DNA of 44,880 bases from Lentilactobacillus rapi DSM 19907 = JCM 15042 (GCF_001436255.1 NZ_AZEI01000073.1:1-44880), one strand, 5' to 3'; shown: positions 14,571 to 22,237, counted from the stretch's first letter. Made by a program: numbers and translations. The notes: generated from the sequence alone by a model not told the origin.

Positions 14571-14634
14571 ATCTTGGACTTGGATTTCTGGATAAGGTGC
14601 TTACATGCAGATCCCTGTTTGGAGGAGCTGTCCT
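14571..14634 (+). repeat. R1 right-half remnant
   Basis: Diverged right half: apical remnant ATCTTGGACTTGGATT, then GGTGCTTACATGCAG and GGAGGAGCTGTCCT. No left half is present. Confidence 0.5.
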
Positions 14635-14640
14635 AAAAAA

Positions 14641-14758
14641 GTGAGCGGAGTAAAGCGGTTAGGAACTGGAGCCTAAGTCTCCTCAATCAGAAATCCCGGT
14701 TTTGGATTTTTGATTGAGGTGCTTAGGTGTAAGTTCCTGCTTTACGCAGCTGTCCTAT
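14641..14758 (+). repeat. R1 hairpin repeat, full copy (R1-c)
   Basis: Left arm GTGAGCGGAGTAAAGCGG, then GGAACT and CCTAAG. The middle stem pairs TCCTCAATCA with TGATTGAGG. The right arm has CTTAGG, AGTTCC and GCTTTAC, ending GCAGCTGTCCT. Three arm pairs (GTAAAGC/GCTTTAC, GGAACT/AGTTCC, CCTAAG/CTTAGG) differ from R1-b on both sides at once and keep pairing. A further left tip, GTGAGCGGA, recurs at 14774-14782 just before the regulator gene. Confidence 0.8.
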
Positions 14759-14787
14759 CCCAATAACAAAAAAGTGAGCGGATAACA

Positions 14788-15945
14788 TTGATTATTAATA
14801 AAGAAGTGATGAGAAATCATAACGAACGAACGGTTCTTCAAGCGATTATCAATAATGGACCGATTTCTCGCAATGACATGTCAAAATTGTTGGGCTTGAA
14901 CAAAATGTCGGTTTCAGACATTGTCGGTACCTTTATTGACCGAAAATTGGTCAACAGCCTAGGTGAAGACAAATCTACCGGAACAAGCGGCAGAAAGCCT
15001 GAACTTGTCGAGTTTAATGCTTCATATGGTTACGTTATCAATTTCAGCATTTCTGGACACCAACTCGAGATGTTGGCAACCAAGCTGGACGGGCGGACGC
15101 TTGAACACAGTATCCAGCCAATTAATAACCAATCAATTTCTCAAATTTCAGCAATGATGGAAGAACAAATCAATCAGTTGCCCAAATTTGATTCGGTCAA
15201 CGGTCTGTTGGCAATCTCAATTGCGATTTTTGGAGTGGTTTATGATGGTGAAATTATTACTTCACCGTTTATTGACTACGATGATTTTGACCTGGTGGGC
15301 TTCTTCCGCGACAAGTATTCGGTGCCCGTCATTTTGGAAAACGAAGCGAACCTGTCTGCGATTTTCGAACAGGATTTTAGTAAGCAGGAGTTGCAAAATA
15401 TCGTTTCGGTTAGTATCCACGAAGGAATTGGGGCGGGCATCATCTTGAATACGCAGCTGTATACGGGAAATTATGGTCAAGCCGGTGAAATTGGCCGGAT
15501 TATTATTCAGGATGCCGGCCGAAGGAAACGACGACTAACGGCGTTGCCAAACTTTGATTCGGAATGGTCCCAAACCCGGATTATCAAGAAAGCCGGTGCT
15601 CTCAAAAAGAATCAGGCTTATGCATTGGCAGACCTAATTAACGATTATAATCATGGTGATCCAGACATTGCAGAGTTGATTGAAGATTTCTGCTACCACC
15701 TGGCGATAGTAACGGCGGATCTGATTGCTGCGTATGATCCGCAAATGATCTTCTTCAATTCGCCGTTAATCGAACAAATTCCAGAAGTTTTGAAAAATAT
15801 CCAAATGAAATTGACTTTCATGCCCCTGGTACCGCCACTGGTTATGTCAAAGGATGTAAACTTGGCAACCTTGCTGGGAGGCGCCTCAATGGCAATCCAT
15901 AAGGCTTTGGATATGCAGGGAGTTAGATTGATTTTTCACCATTAG
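14788..15945 (+). CDS. xylR: ROK-family repressor, XylR-like
   Basis: A 385-aa regulator. An N-terminal winged helix (about 10-75: NERTVLQAIINNGPISRNDMSKLLGLNKMSVSDIV) is followed by a ROK sugar-kinase-like domain with the signature GIGAGIILNTQLYTGNYGQAGEIG. It lacks the CxCGxxGC zinc cluster common in ROK kinases, as many XylR regulators do. The start is uncertain. TTG 14788 has only a weak ribosome site; ATG 14809 would cost seven residues before the HTH. Context (alpha-xylosidase, GPH transporter, two identical 19-bp operator candidates) indicates a xylose- or isoprimeverose-responsive repressor. Symbol by analogy with xylPQR of L. pentosus. Confidence 0.82.
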   Translation: MIINKEVMRNHNERTVLQAIINNGPISRNDMSKLLGLNKMSVSDIVGTFIDRKLVNSLGEDKSTGTSGRKPELVEFNASYGYVINFSISGHQLEMLATKLDGRTLEHSIQPINNQSISQISAMMEEQINQLPKFDSVNGLLAISIAIFGVVYDGEIITSPFIDYDDFDLVGFFRDKYSVPVILENEANLSAIFEQDFSKQELQNIVSVSIHEGIGAGIILNTQLYTGNYGQAGEIGRIIIQDAGRRKRRLTALPNFDSEWSQTRIIKKAGALKKNQAYALADLINDYNHGDPDIAELIEDFCYHLAIVTADLIAAYDPQMIFFNSPLIEQIPEVLKNIQMKLTFMPLVPPLVMSKDVNLATLLGGASMAIHKALDMQGVRLIFHH

Positions 15946-15948
15946 GAC

Positions 15949-16066
15949 AGTGTGCGGAACAAAACGGTTAGAAACTGGAGCATAAGCCCTTCCGACCCTG
16001 AACCCTGGGCTTGGGATCGGGGTCGGAAGGGCTTATGTGCAAGTTTCTGTTTTGTGGAGCACGATT
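15949..16066 (+). repeat. R1 hairpin repeat, full copy (R1-d)
   Basis: Begins right after the xylR stop. The left arm has ACAAAACGG and GAAACT. The middle stem pairs CCTTCCGACCC with GGGTCGGAAGG. The right arm has AGTTTC and GTTTTGT. The pairs ACAAAAC/GTTTTGT and GAAACT/AGTTTC are again compensatory relative to other copies. A short right-half remnant follows at about 16086-16125. Confidence 0.8.
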
Positions 16067-16231
16067 CATCCATATCGCCTAGGACCTTAACGGAAGGGCT
16101 TATGTGCAGACTTCTGCTATGCAGATCAACCCTAATCCATATAATTTATTTTTTTGACAAAGATACCCACACACACTCGTTTTACCAGTCACCAATATAA
16201 CCAACACAAACAAATCGGAAGTGATAATCAC

Positions 16232-18454
16232 ATGAAATTAGATCACGATTTAATCAATCAACTAACTTTAAAAGAAAAGGCTGCTCTCGTGTCAGGCAAA
16301 GATTCCTGGTACACAGCCACAATTGAACGGCTTGGCTTACAACCAATGATGATGTCTGACGGACCATCCGGCTTGCGAAAACAGGTTGGGACCTCAGAGC
16401 AGACCAACATTAACGATAGTGTTGAAGCGGTTTGTTTTCCAGCGTCAGCGCTGACAGCCTGTTCGTTCGACCGTGAACGCCTTAACCAACTTGGCGAACA
16501 TTTAGGAATTGCCGCTAAAGCCGAGAAACTGGGAGTTTTGCTGGGACCGGGGATTAATTTAAAACGTAGTCCGCTTGCTGGCAGAAACTTTGAGTATTTT
16601 TCTGAAGATCCCTATTTAGTGGGTGAATTAGCGGCTGCCTACGTTAAGGGAGTTCAAGCTGAAGGCGTTGGGGTCAGCGTCAAACATTTTGCGGCTAATA
16701 ATCGCGAGGATCAACGGTTTACCTCATCTTCAAACATCGACGAACGAACGTTGCGGGAACTATATTTGGCAACTTTTGAAAAAATCGTTAAACAAGCCGA
16801 TCCGGCCACAATCATGTGTTCATACAATGAAATCAACGGCACCCTCAATTCACAGAATCAGCGCCTGTTAACGAAAATTTTGCGCGATGAATGGGGATTC
16901 AAGGGGCTGGTCATGTCTGATTGGGGTGCAGTAGCTGATCATAAGGCTGCTATCAAAGCCGGCTTAGATTTGGAAATGCCTGGCAAGGGCACCGAGTCCG
17001 TTGACGAAATTGTGGCCGCCGTTGAAGATGGTTCCCTGTCCGAAGTGGATTTAGATCGCGCGGTCAGTCGGGTTTTGAAAATGATTGAAAAGTGGCAGCC
17101 TGATGATGCTGACCAAAGCGGCTCATATGACATGAATGAGCAACATGAATTTGCCCGAAAACTGGCAACGGATAGTTTTGTGTTATTGAAAAACGAACAT
17201 CATGTTTTACCAGTTAATGAAGGTGAAAAGCTGGCGGTGATTGGCGAACTCGCTGAAAATCCCCGCTATCAAGGAAGTGGCAGCTCTCACGTCAATGCTC
17301 ACCATTTGGTCACTCCACTGGCAGCCATTAATCGTGCCCGGCCAGATACAACTTACAAGGCTGGCTATTCGTTGGCGACTGATGACATTAATGCTAAAAG
17401 TGTTGCGGAGGCGGTTTCGGCTGCTAAACTCGCTGACAAGGTCATTATTTTTGCCGGCTATCCAGAGCGAATGGAATCGGAAGGCTTTGATAAAACTAGT
17501 ATTGATCTGCCAACCAATCAAAATCAGTTAATTGACGCGGTGAGTCAAGTTAACGATCAGGTGATTGTGGTGCTGCAAAACGGTTCGGCAGTCCGAACGC
17601 CTTGGATCGACAAGGTTGCCGCCACACTGGAAACTTATTTAGCTGGTGAAGCTGTGGGTGAGGCCACTTGGGATGTGTTAAGCGGTAAAGTAAATCCCTC
17701 GGGTAAATTGGCTGAAACTTTCCCATTACGGCTGGAAGATACGCCAAGTTACCTAACGTTTGATGCGGATCCGGATGAAGAAAATTATCGTGAAGGCTTG
17801 TTCATGGGTTATCGTTACTATGATAAAAAGAAACAGCCAGTTCAGTTCCCGTTTGGCTTTGGGTTGAGTTATACGACCTTTAAGTATGACGATTTGCAGC
17901 TCAAGGTTGGCGCTGATCACGTGTCAGGGAGCCTGCGGGTTACAAATACTGGCTCCCGTCCAGGTGCCGAGGCTGTCCAAATTTACGTTGGTAATCGGAC
18001 TAGCCGAATTGAGAAACCGGTGAAGACGTTGGCAAATTTTGTGAAGGTCTCCTTGGCTGCTGGTGAGGAAAAAGTGGTTACTTTTGATTTAGATCAGCGC
18101 GCATTTAGTTGGTATAATCCCAAAGCGGCTAATTGGCAGCTTGATAACGGTGCGTATGAAATTTTGGTAGGGTCAAGCAGTGCTGATATTCGGTTGAATA
18201 AAATGATTGAGCTGAATTGGACACCGGAACGACCGATCAAAGTGGATCAGAGAACTTACATTGGTGATTTGATTAAGCAGGATAAGTTCGCCGAGGCCGT
18301 CAAACAAGCTGGCTTATCAGACATCTTCAGTAAGCTGGCTGATGACGATGATCCTACTGCCAAGATGTTTCAAAATATGCCGTTGCGAGCTGCGACGACG
18401 ATGGGCGTTTCACCCGAAAAGATTAACAAGCTGATTGAGATTATGAATAACTAA
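16232..18454 (+). CDS. GH3 beta-glycosidase (beta-glucosidase/beta-xylosidase)
   Basis: A 740-aa family 3 glycoside hydrolase. The N-terminal barrel carries the conserved KHF (151-153) and the nucleophile D230 in GLVMSDWGA. The alpha/beta sandwich follows at about 330-560 and a fibronectin-III-like C-terminal domain from about 600. There is no signal peptide, so it acts on imported oligosaccharides. ATG 16232 is preceded by GGAAGTGA; the longer frame from 16154 adds an unlikely 26-residue tail. In this locus it probably removes beta-linked glucose, or xylose, from xyloglucan- or cello-oligosaccharides before or after alpha-xylosidase; sequence alone does not settle which. Confidence 0.88.
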   Translation: MKLDHDLINQLTLKEKAALVSGKDSWYTATIERLGLQPMMMSDGPSGLRKQVGTSEQTNINDSVEAVCFPASALTACSFDRERLNQLGEHLGIAAKAEKLGVLLGPGINLKRSPLAGRNFEYFSEDPYLVGELAAAYVKGVQAEGVGVSVKHFAANNREDQRFTSSSNIDERTLRELYLATFEKIVKQADPATIMCSYNEINGTLNSQNQRLLTKILRDEWGFKGLVMSDWGAVADHKAAIKAGLDLEMPGKGTESVDEIVAAVEDGSLSEVDLDRAVSRVLKMIEKWQPDDADQSGSYDMNEQHEFARKLATDSFVLLKNEHHVLPVNEGEKLAVIGELAENPRYQGSGSSHVNAHHLVTPLAAINRARPDTTYKAGYSLATDDINAKSVAEAVSAAKLADKVIIFAGYPERMESEGFDKTSIDLPTNQNQLIDAVSQVNDQVIVVLQNGSAVRTPWIDKVAATLETYLAGEAVGEATWDVLSGKVNPSGKLAETFPLRLEDTPSYLTFDADPDEENYREGLFMGYRYYDKKKQPVQFPFGFGLSYTTFKYDDLQLKVGADHVSGSLRVTNTGSRPGAEAVQIYVGNRTSRIEKPVKTLANFVKVSLAAGEEKVVTFDLDQRAFSWYNPKAANWQLDNGAYEILVGSSSADIRLNKMIELNWTPERPIKVDQRTYIGDLIKQDKFAEAVKQAGLSDIFSKLADDDDPTAKMFQNMPLRAATTMGVSPEKINKLIEIMNN

Positions 18455-18483
18455 CATGGATATGTCGATTAAAAAAGAGATTG

Positions 18484-18590
18484 TGACGAAAGGCGATTTG
18501 ATCCCAGAATTTAAGTGAAAAAAGTAATGCATTCTGATTTTGGAATGCATTACTTTTTTGCTTAAATGGCAGGGATCAGCCGTTTGTCGC
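18484..18590 (-). repeat. R2 hairpin repeat, full copy, reverse orientation (R2-A), likely bidirectional terminator
   Basis: Outer arms read GACGAAAGG...CCCAGAATTTAAG and CTTAAATGGCAGGGATCAGC. The inner stem pairs AAAAAAGTAATGCATTC (about 18519-18535) with GAATGCATTACTTTTTT (about 18543-18559). The inner stem differs from the other full copies, but the arms are the same. T-runs on both sides and a position between the converging GH3 and gldA genes suit a terminator. Confidence 0.8.
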
Positions 18591-18693
18591 AAGTTTTGTC
18601 AATATCAAAATGGAAAGCTAAGTTGCATTTATAAACACTTTGCCGACTAATGTCCCAACCACTTAATGTCACTAATTGAGTTTTAGCTAACCA

Positions 18694-19806
18694 TTATTCT
18701 CTAAACTCGTTTCCCTGATAATCCGTACTATATTGATCCACAGCCTTGATAGCCGCAAAGACGTCATCCGGTGTAATATCAGTTGGCATGCACTTCATCG
18801 TATCGTTTTCGTCGCAAGCTTGGGTGGCAACCTTCATTAAGTCCTTATCCGAAGCATCACCAAGATGAAGATCGGCTAAGGTTGTTGGCAGACCAAGTTT
18901 CAAGTCGAAGTTCAGGAATTTCTCGAAGCGCTTCTTGTCACTGCCATCGAGAATCAATTCAACCAGCGTACCATAAGCGACTTTTTCACCATGAGTTAAG
19001 TGATGAATATCACCGGACAATGCGGTGAAGCCATTATGAATCGCATGAGCCGCTGCTAACCCACCACTTTCAAAGCCAAGGCCACTCAACAAGGTGTTTG
19101 CTTCAACCACTTTATCCAAAGCTGGAGTTGCAACATGTTGCTTGTTGGCGGAAATTGCTAATGGACCGTATTCAAAAAGCGTATCTTCACAAGCTTGGCC
19201 AATTGAGCCGGCCACGATGGTTTGCTTAGCGCCCAACATGTTATTGGCATTGGCGGTCCGAACATCGGTTGCTTCAACGTTGGTAGCTAATGCATCAGCC
19301 ATGCCAGAAATCAGGAGATGAACTGGGGCGCCGGAAATAACCTTGGTGTCCAGCAAAACAATTTCTGGGTTCTTCTTATAGAATCGATAGTGATCAAATT
19401 GACCATCATCGGTATAAATAACTGAAAGTCGTGAACACGGTGCATCGGTTGAAGCAATCGTTGGGGCAATCATTACGGCAATCCCCAAGTTGTCAGCAAT
19501 GGCCTTTGCTGAATCGGCGGTCTTTCCGCCACCCAGGCCAATGATGATCTGATCTTGGCTATCTTGACCGATCTTGGTCACACGATCAATTTCTGTTTCC
19601 GAAGCTTCACCTTTGAAGGTGACCAGGTTGACGTCAAACCCATTTTTTTCTAAGTACTCGTTAAATTCATTACCAACAATTTTCAGAACGTTTGAATCCG
19701 AGAGAAGTAAGACCTTTTTACCATATTTTTCGATGTAAGATGAACTGTCGAACAATTCACCGGGACCCTGAATATAGGTGCTTGGACTAGCAAATAATTC
19801 TGTCAT
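18694..19806 (-). CDS. gldA: Glycerol dehydrogenase (NAD, iron/zinc ADH family)
   Basis: A 370-aa GldA-type dehydrogenase that oxidises glycerol to dihydroxyacetone with NAD, or runs in reverse to dispose of NADH. The NAD-binding segment is GLGGGKTADSAKA (90-102) with APTIASTDAPCS (114-125). The metal ligands are D171, H254 and H272, matching GldA spacing. The ATG has a GGAGG ribosome site 7 nt upstream (19814-19818). An R1 element begins 11 nt beyond that ribosome site, so it lies in the leader. A promoter and a Rex-like box lie further upstream (19951-20004). Monocistronic. Confidence 0.92.
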   Translation of the reverse strand: MTELFASPSTYIQGPGELFDSSSYIEKYGKKVLLLSDSNVLKIVGNEFNEYLEKNGFDVNLVTFKGEASETEIDRVTKIGQDSQDQIIIGLGGGKTADSAKAIADNLGIAVMIAPTIASTDAPCSRLSVIYTDDGQFDHYRFYKKNPEIVLLDTKVISGAPVHLLISGMADALATNVEATDVRTANANNMLGAKQTIVAGSIGQACEDTLFEYGPLAISANKQHVATPALDKVVEANTLLSGLGFESGGLAAAHAIHNGFTALSGDIHHLTHGEKVAYGTLVELILDGSDKKRFEKFLNFDLKLGLPTTLADLHLGDASDKDLMKVATQACDENDTMKCMPTDITPDDVFAAIKAVDQYSTDYQGNEFRE

Positions 19807-19828
19807 AATTTAACCTCCTCAAAATAAA

Positions 19829-19946
19829 GTGAGCGGAGCAAAGCGGTTAAAAGTCGGAGCATAAGTCTCCACCAACAGAAATCCTGGTTTTGGGGATTTT
19901 TGTTGGTGGTGCTTATGGGCAGACTTTTGTTTTGCGCAGCTGTTCT
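19829..19946 (+). repeat. R1 hairpin repeat, full copy (R1-e) in the gldA leader
   Basis: Left arm GTGAGCGGAGCAAAGCGG with AAAGTC. The middle stem pairs TCCACCAACA with TGTTGGTGG. The apical stem is AAATCC/GGATTT. The right arm has GACTTT, ending GCGCAGCTGTTCT. Transcripts from the promoter at 19977-20004 would cross it leftwards before reaching the gldA ribosome site. Confidence 0.8.
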
Positions 19947-19950
19947 GCTA

Positions 19951-19968
19951 TTGTGATAAAATTCACTC
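19951..19968. promoter_or_regulatory. Rex-like redox operator upstream of gldA
   Basis: TTGTGATAAAATTCACTC resembles the Rex site TTGTGAANNNNTTCACAA, differing at position 7 and at the last two bases. It lies just downstream of the predicted gldA -10 box, a repressing position. Rex senses NADH/NAD, which fits an NAD-linked dehydrogenase. It is a candidate only. Confidence 0.45.
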
Positions 19969-19976
19969 ACACCCTT

Positions 19977-20004
19977 AGTATAACGGGTTTGGAAGCGGAA
20001 ACAA
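19977..20004 (-). promoter_or_regulatory. Probable gldA promoter
   Basis: Minus strand -35 TTGTTT (complement of 19999-20004) and -10 TATACT (complement of 19977-19982), 16-nt spacer. The start near 19970 gives a leader of about 165 nt containing R1-e. Confidence 0.5.
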
Positions 20005-20020
20005 CCAAATTGCCTGACAA

Positions 20021-20066
20021 AAAAGCTTCATCGTCTGAACTGGAGTGTTCGGTCGATGAAGCTTTT
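20021..20066. terminator. Long-looped inverted repeat, possible terminator
   Basis: Thirteen-bp perfect arms AAAAGCTTCATCG (20021-20033) and CGATGAAGCTTTT (20054-20066) with a 20-nt loop. It lies between R1-e and R1-f, downstream of queT on the minus strand and just upstream of the gldA promoter. It may insulate the two units. The T-tail is short. Confidence 0.45.
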
Positions 20067-20116
20067 GATGTGATGTTGCCGAAAGGGAACTTTAACGGAT
20101 TAGACTCACTTATATA

Positions 20117-20150
20117 GGACAGCTGTGCAAAGGCAAAGCAGAAATTTGCG
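20117..20150 (-). repeat. R1 right-half remnant, reverse orientation
   Basis: AGGACAGCTG followed by AAAGCAGAA matches the reverse complement of an R1 right end. The rest has decayed. Confidence 0.4.
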
Positions 20151-20179
20151 ATCAAGTATCAGGCTCCATAGAGTAATGA

Positions 20180-20290
20180 TGCTCCGCAAAGCAGAAGTCT
20201 GCACGTAAGCACCTCGAACAAAAATTCCAAAATCAGGAATTTCCGTTCGAGGCGACTTACGCTCCGACTTCTAACGGCTTTGCTCCGCAT
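20180..20290 (-). repeat. R1 hairpin repeat, full copy, reverse orientation (R1-f)
   Basis: Plus strand reads GCTCCGCAAAGCAGAAGTC...GGAGCAAAGCC in reverse complement. The arm pair is CGTAAG/CTTACG, a fourth paired state at this position. The middle stem pairs CCTCGAAC with GTTCGAGG. The apical hairpin is ATTCCAAAATCAGGAAT (20224-20240), identical over 17 nt to that of R2 copies C and D. It abuts the queT stop codon. Confidence 0.8.
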
Positions 20291-20291
20291 A

Positions 20292-20810
20292 CTACTTTGC
20301 CAAGTCATATCTCAAATTAATCAAATAAATCACCACCGCACCAATCGTCATCGTTACGAATTCACCGATGCCGGCCGTGAGGTAGGTACTCCAGAACGTT
20401 GGCCAGAATGCTGTATGGCCGATAATTGCAATTTCAAATCCAATAATGAACATGTAGAACGTTCCAATTAGAACTGACGCCACTAATTTTGAAACGATTG
20501 ACTTCATATGCTTGGTTACTAAGTAAATTGTCACCAAATTAATCAACGTTTCGAACGTGCCAACGATCATATCAATCGCACCATTTGGCGACATGATATT
20601 GGTAATAAAGCAAGCAAGCGTAATGGCGATGATATAGCGCTTGTTGAATGGAACTAGGTTGTTCAGTCCTTCAGAAAAGCGGAATTGAACGGGCCCGTAA
20701 CTTACGGCTGCAAAGACCATCGTCAAAACGATGTAGAGTGCAGCAACAACGGCAGCCTTGGTTAAATCAAGAACGCTGTCGATGCCGAGAACATTAGTCT
20801 TAGAATTCAT
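20292..20810 (-). CDS. queT: QueT-type S component of an ECF transporter
   Basis: A 172-aa membrane protein with about six hydrophobic segments and the QueT-family stretch YGPVQFRFSEGLNNLVPFN. It is the substrate-binding subunit for a queuosine precursor and needs the shared EcfAA'T module, which is not in this window. It follows the purine permease on the same strand with an 84-nt gap that holds a strong hairpin (20851-20894). AAGGAAGG precedes the ATG. I see no clear preQ1 riboswitch in front of it. Substrate assignment rests on family resemblance. Confidence 0.75.
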   Translation of the reverse strand: MNSKTNVLGIDSVLDLTKAAVVAALYIVLTMVFAAVSYGPVQFRFSEGLNNLVPFNKRYIIAITLACFITNIMSPNGAIDMIVGTFETLINLVTIYLVTKHMKSIVSKLVASVLIGTFYMFIIGFEIAIIGHTAFWPTFWSTYLTAGIGEFVTMTIGAVVIYLINLRYDLAK

Positions 20811-20850
20811 AAATAAATTCCTTCCTTGTAAATTATTTAGTTGTCAAGAC

Positions 20851-20894
20851 AACCTTTTAACCTTACCGCTTTTCGAATCGAAGGTCAAAAGGTT
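20851..20894 (-). promoter_or_regulatory. Hairpin between purine permease and queT
   Basis: Arms 20851-20864 and 20881-20894 pair over 13 of 14 positions around a 16-nt loop, directly at the permease stop codon. No T-run follows, but a second small palindrome (GTTGTC/GACAAC) does. It may stabilise the upstream mRNA or adjust queT translation rather than terminate. Confidence 0.4.
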
Positions 20895-22205
20895 TTAGCG
20901 ATTCAGGATCCAGAGGAAGAAGACAAAGACGACGGCTAATCCGTACATCATTGCACTGACTTCTTTCCCACGCTTGGCAGCGATCATGGTGATTGGGTAG
21001 GTGATGAAGCCAAGGGCGATCCCATCGGCAATACTATAAGTGAATGGCATGCCGACTAATGTGATGAACGCAGGCGCAGCAATTTCAAACTGTTCCCAGT
21101 GGACGTTTTTAAGGGACTGAGCCATTAACACCCCAACAATAATCAGGGCAGGCGCCGTGACTTGGCTGGTAATGACGGTCAATAGCGGTGAGAAGAATGT
21201 TCCCAAAATAAAGAGAATTCCAACCACGATAGCGGTAAAACCGGTTCGGCCACCAACGGCAATCCCAGCTGACGATTCAACGAAGGCACCCATCGGGGAT
21301 GTTCCAAGTAGCGAGCCGGCCAACATGGTTGAAGAGTCGGCGATCAATGCGCGGCCAATTCGAGGGATCTTGTTGTTCTTGATGAAGCCAGCCTGTTCAG
21401 CCAAGCCAACCAAAGTGCCGGCTGTATCAAAGAAGGTTACCAGCAAGAAGGTCAGCACGACGACAATCAGTTGAAGCGAGTTAATGTCGCCAACGTGGGT
21501 CAAGGCAACTCCAAATGTCGGTGCCAGGCTTGGCATTGCGGCTACCCATTGATGGGGAAGCGGAATTAGGCCCGTTGCCATCCCCAAAATGGCGTTGAGT
21601 ACCATGCCAATAAAGATGGCACCGGGAATTCGCATGCTCATGAGGATGATGGTCACAATCAAGCCAAAGATGGTTAGCCAGGTTGTTCCCACTTGAAATG
21701 AACCTAGGCTGACCAACGTATCTTTGTTTGCTTCAATTAAGCCGCCGTCATTCATCCCAATAAAGGCAATGAACAAGCCGATCCCACCGCCAATTGCGGC
21801 TTTTAAATCTGCAGGAATCGAATCAATGATCTTTTCCCGCAACTTTAAGGCAGTTAAAATCATAAAGATGATTGAGGCAACAAAGACACCAGCCAATGCA
21901 GTTTGCCAAGACACCTTCATACCGATGACAACGGAATAAGCAAAGAAGGCGTTGATTCCTAAACTGGCAGATATGGCGATGGGGTAATTAGCGAGGAACC
22001 CCATCAAAAAGCAGCCGAATGCCGAGGCCAGCGCAGTTGCAGTAAAAACGGCACCCTTGTCCATGCCGCTAACTCCTAAGACATTCGGATTCACAAATAG
22101 GATATAAACCATTGAAACAAACGTGGTAATCCCAGCGATGGTTTCAGTTCGGAAATTTGTTTTCCGACCCTCGAAATCAAAAAAGTGGGCAATTGAATTT
22201 AACAT
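20895..22205 (-). CDS. NCS2-family purine (guanine/hypoxanthine) permease
   Basis: A 436-aa, roughly 12-helix proton symporter of the AzgA/PbuG/PbuO branch of the xanthine-uracil permease superfamily. The N-terminus FDFEGRKTNFRTETIAGITTFVSMVYILFVNP is typical, and FFDTAGTLVGLAEQAG holds the helix-8 substrate motif. The ATG has GAGGAG upstream (complement of about 22214-22219). The leader contains a PurBox match (22222-22234) and a large palindrome (22246-22282). Import of hypoxanthine, guanine or adenine is the expected role. Sequence does not show which base. Confidence 0.88.
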   Translation of the reverse strand: MLNSIAHFFDFEGRKTNFRTETIAGITTFVSMVYILFVNPNVLGVSGMDKGAVFTATALASAFGCFLMGFLANYPIAISASLGINAFFAYSVVIGMKVSWQTALAGVFVASIIFMILTALKLREKIIDSIPADLKAAIGGGIGLFIAFIGMNDGGLIEANKDTLVSLGSFQVGTTWLTIFGLIVTIILMSMRIPGAIFIGMVLNAILGMATGLIPLPHQWVAAMPSLAPTFGVALTHVGDINSLQLIVVVLTFLLVTFFDTAGTLVGLAEQAGFIKNNKIPRIGRALIADSSTMLAGSLLGTSPMGAFVESSAGIAVGGRTGFTAIVVGILFILGTFFSPLLTVITSQVTAPALIIVGVLMAQSLKNVHWEQFEIAAPAFITLVGMPFTYSIADGIALGFITYPITMIAAKRGKEVSAMMYGLAVVFVFFLWILNR

Positions 22206-22221
22206 AAATAATAGCTCCTCT

Positions 22222-22234
22222 ATTGTTCGGATAT
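22222..22234 (-). promoter_or_regulatory. PurR box (PurBox) upstream of purine permease
   Basis: Minus strand ATATCCGAACAAT matches the PurBox consensus AWWWCCGAACWWT at all positions. It supports control of the permease by PurR and PRPP, as known for purine genes in Bacillus and lactococci. Confidence 0.65.
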
Positions 22235-22237
22235 AAA

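Noticed and set aside
15952-16200. 82-aa ORF after xylR
   Set aside because: It is a read-through of R1-d and its half copy.
19890-20117. 75-aa ORF upstream of gldA
   Set aside because: Covers the R1-e right arm and the Rex/promoter region; no ribosome site.
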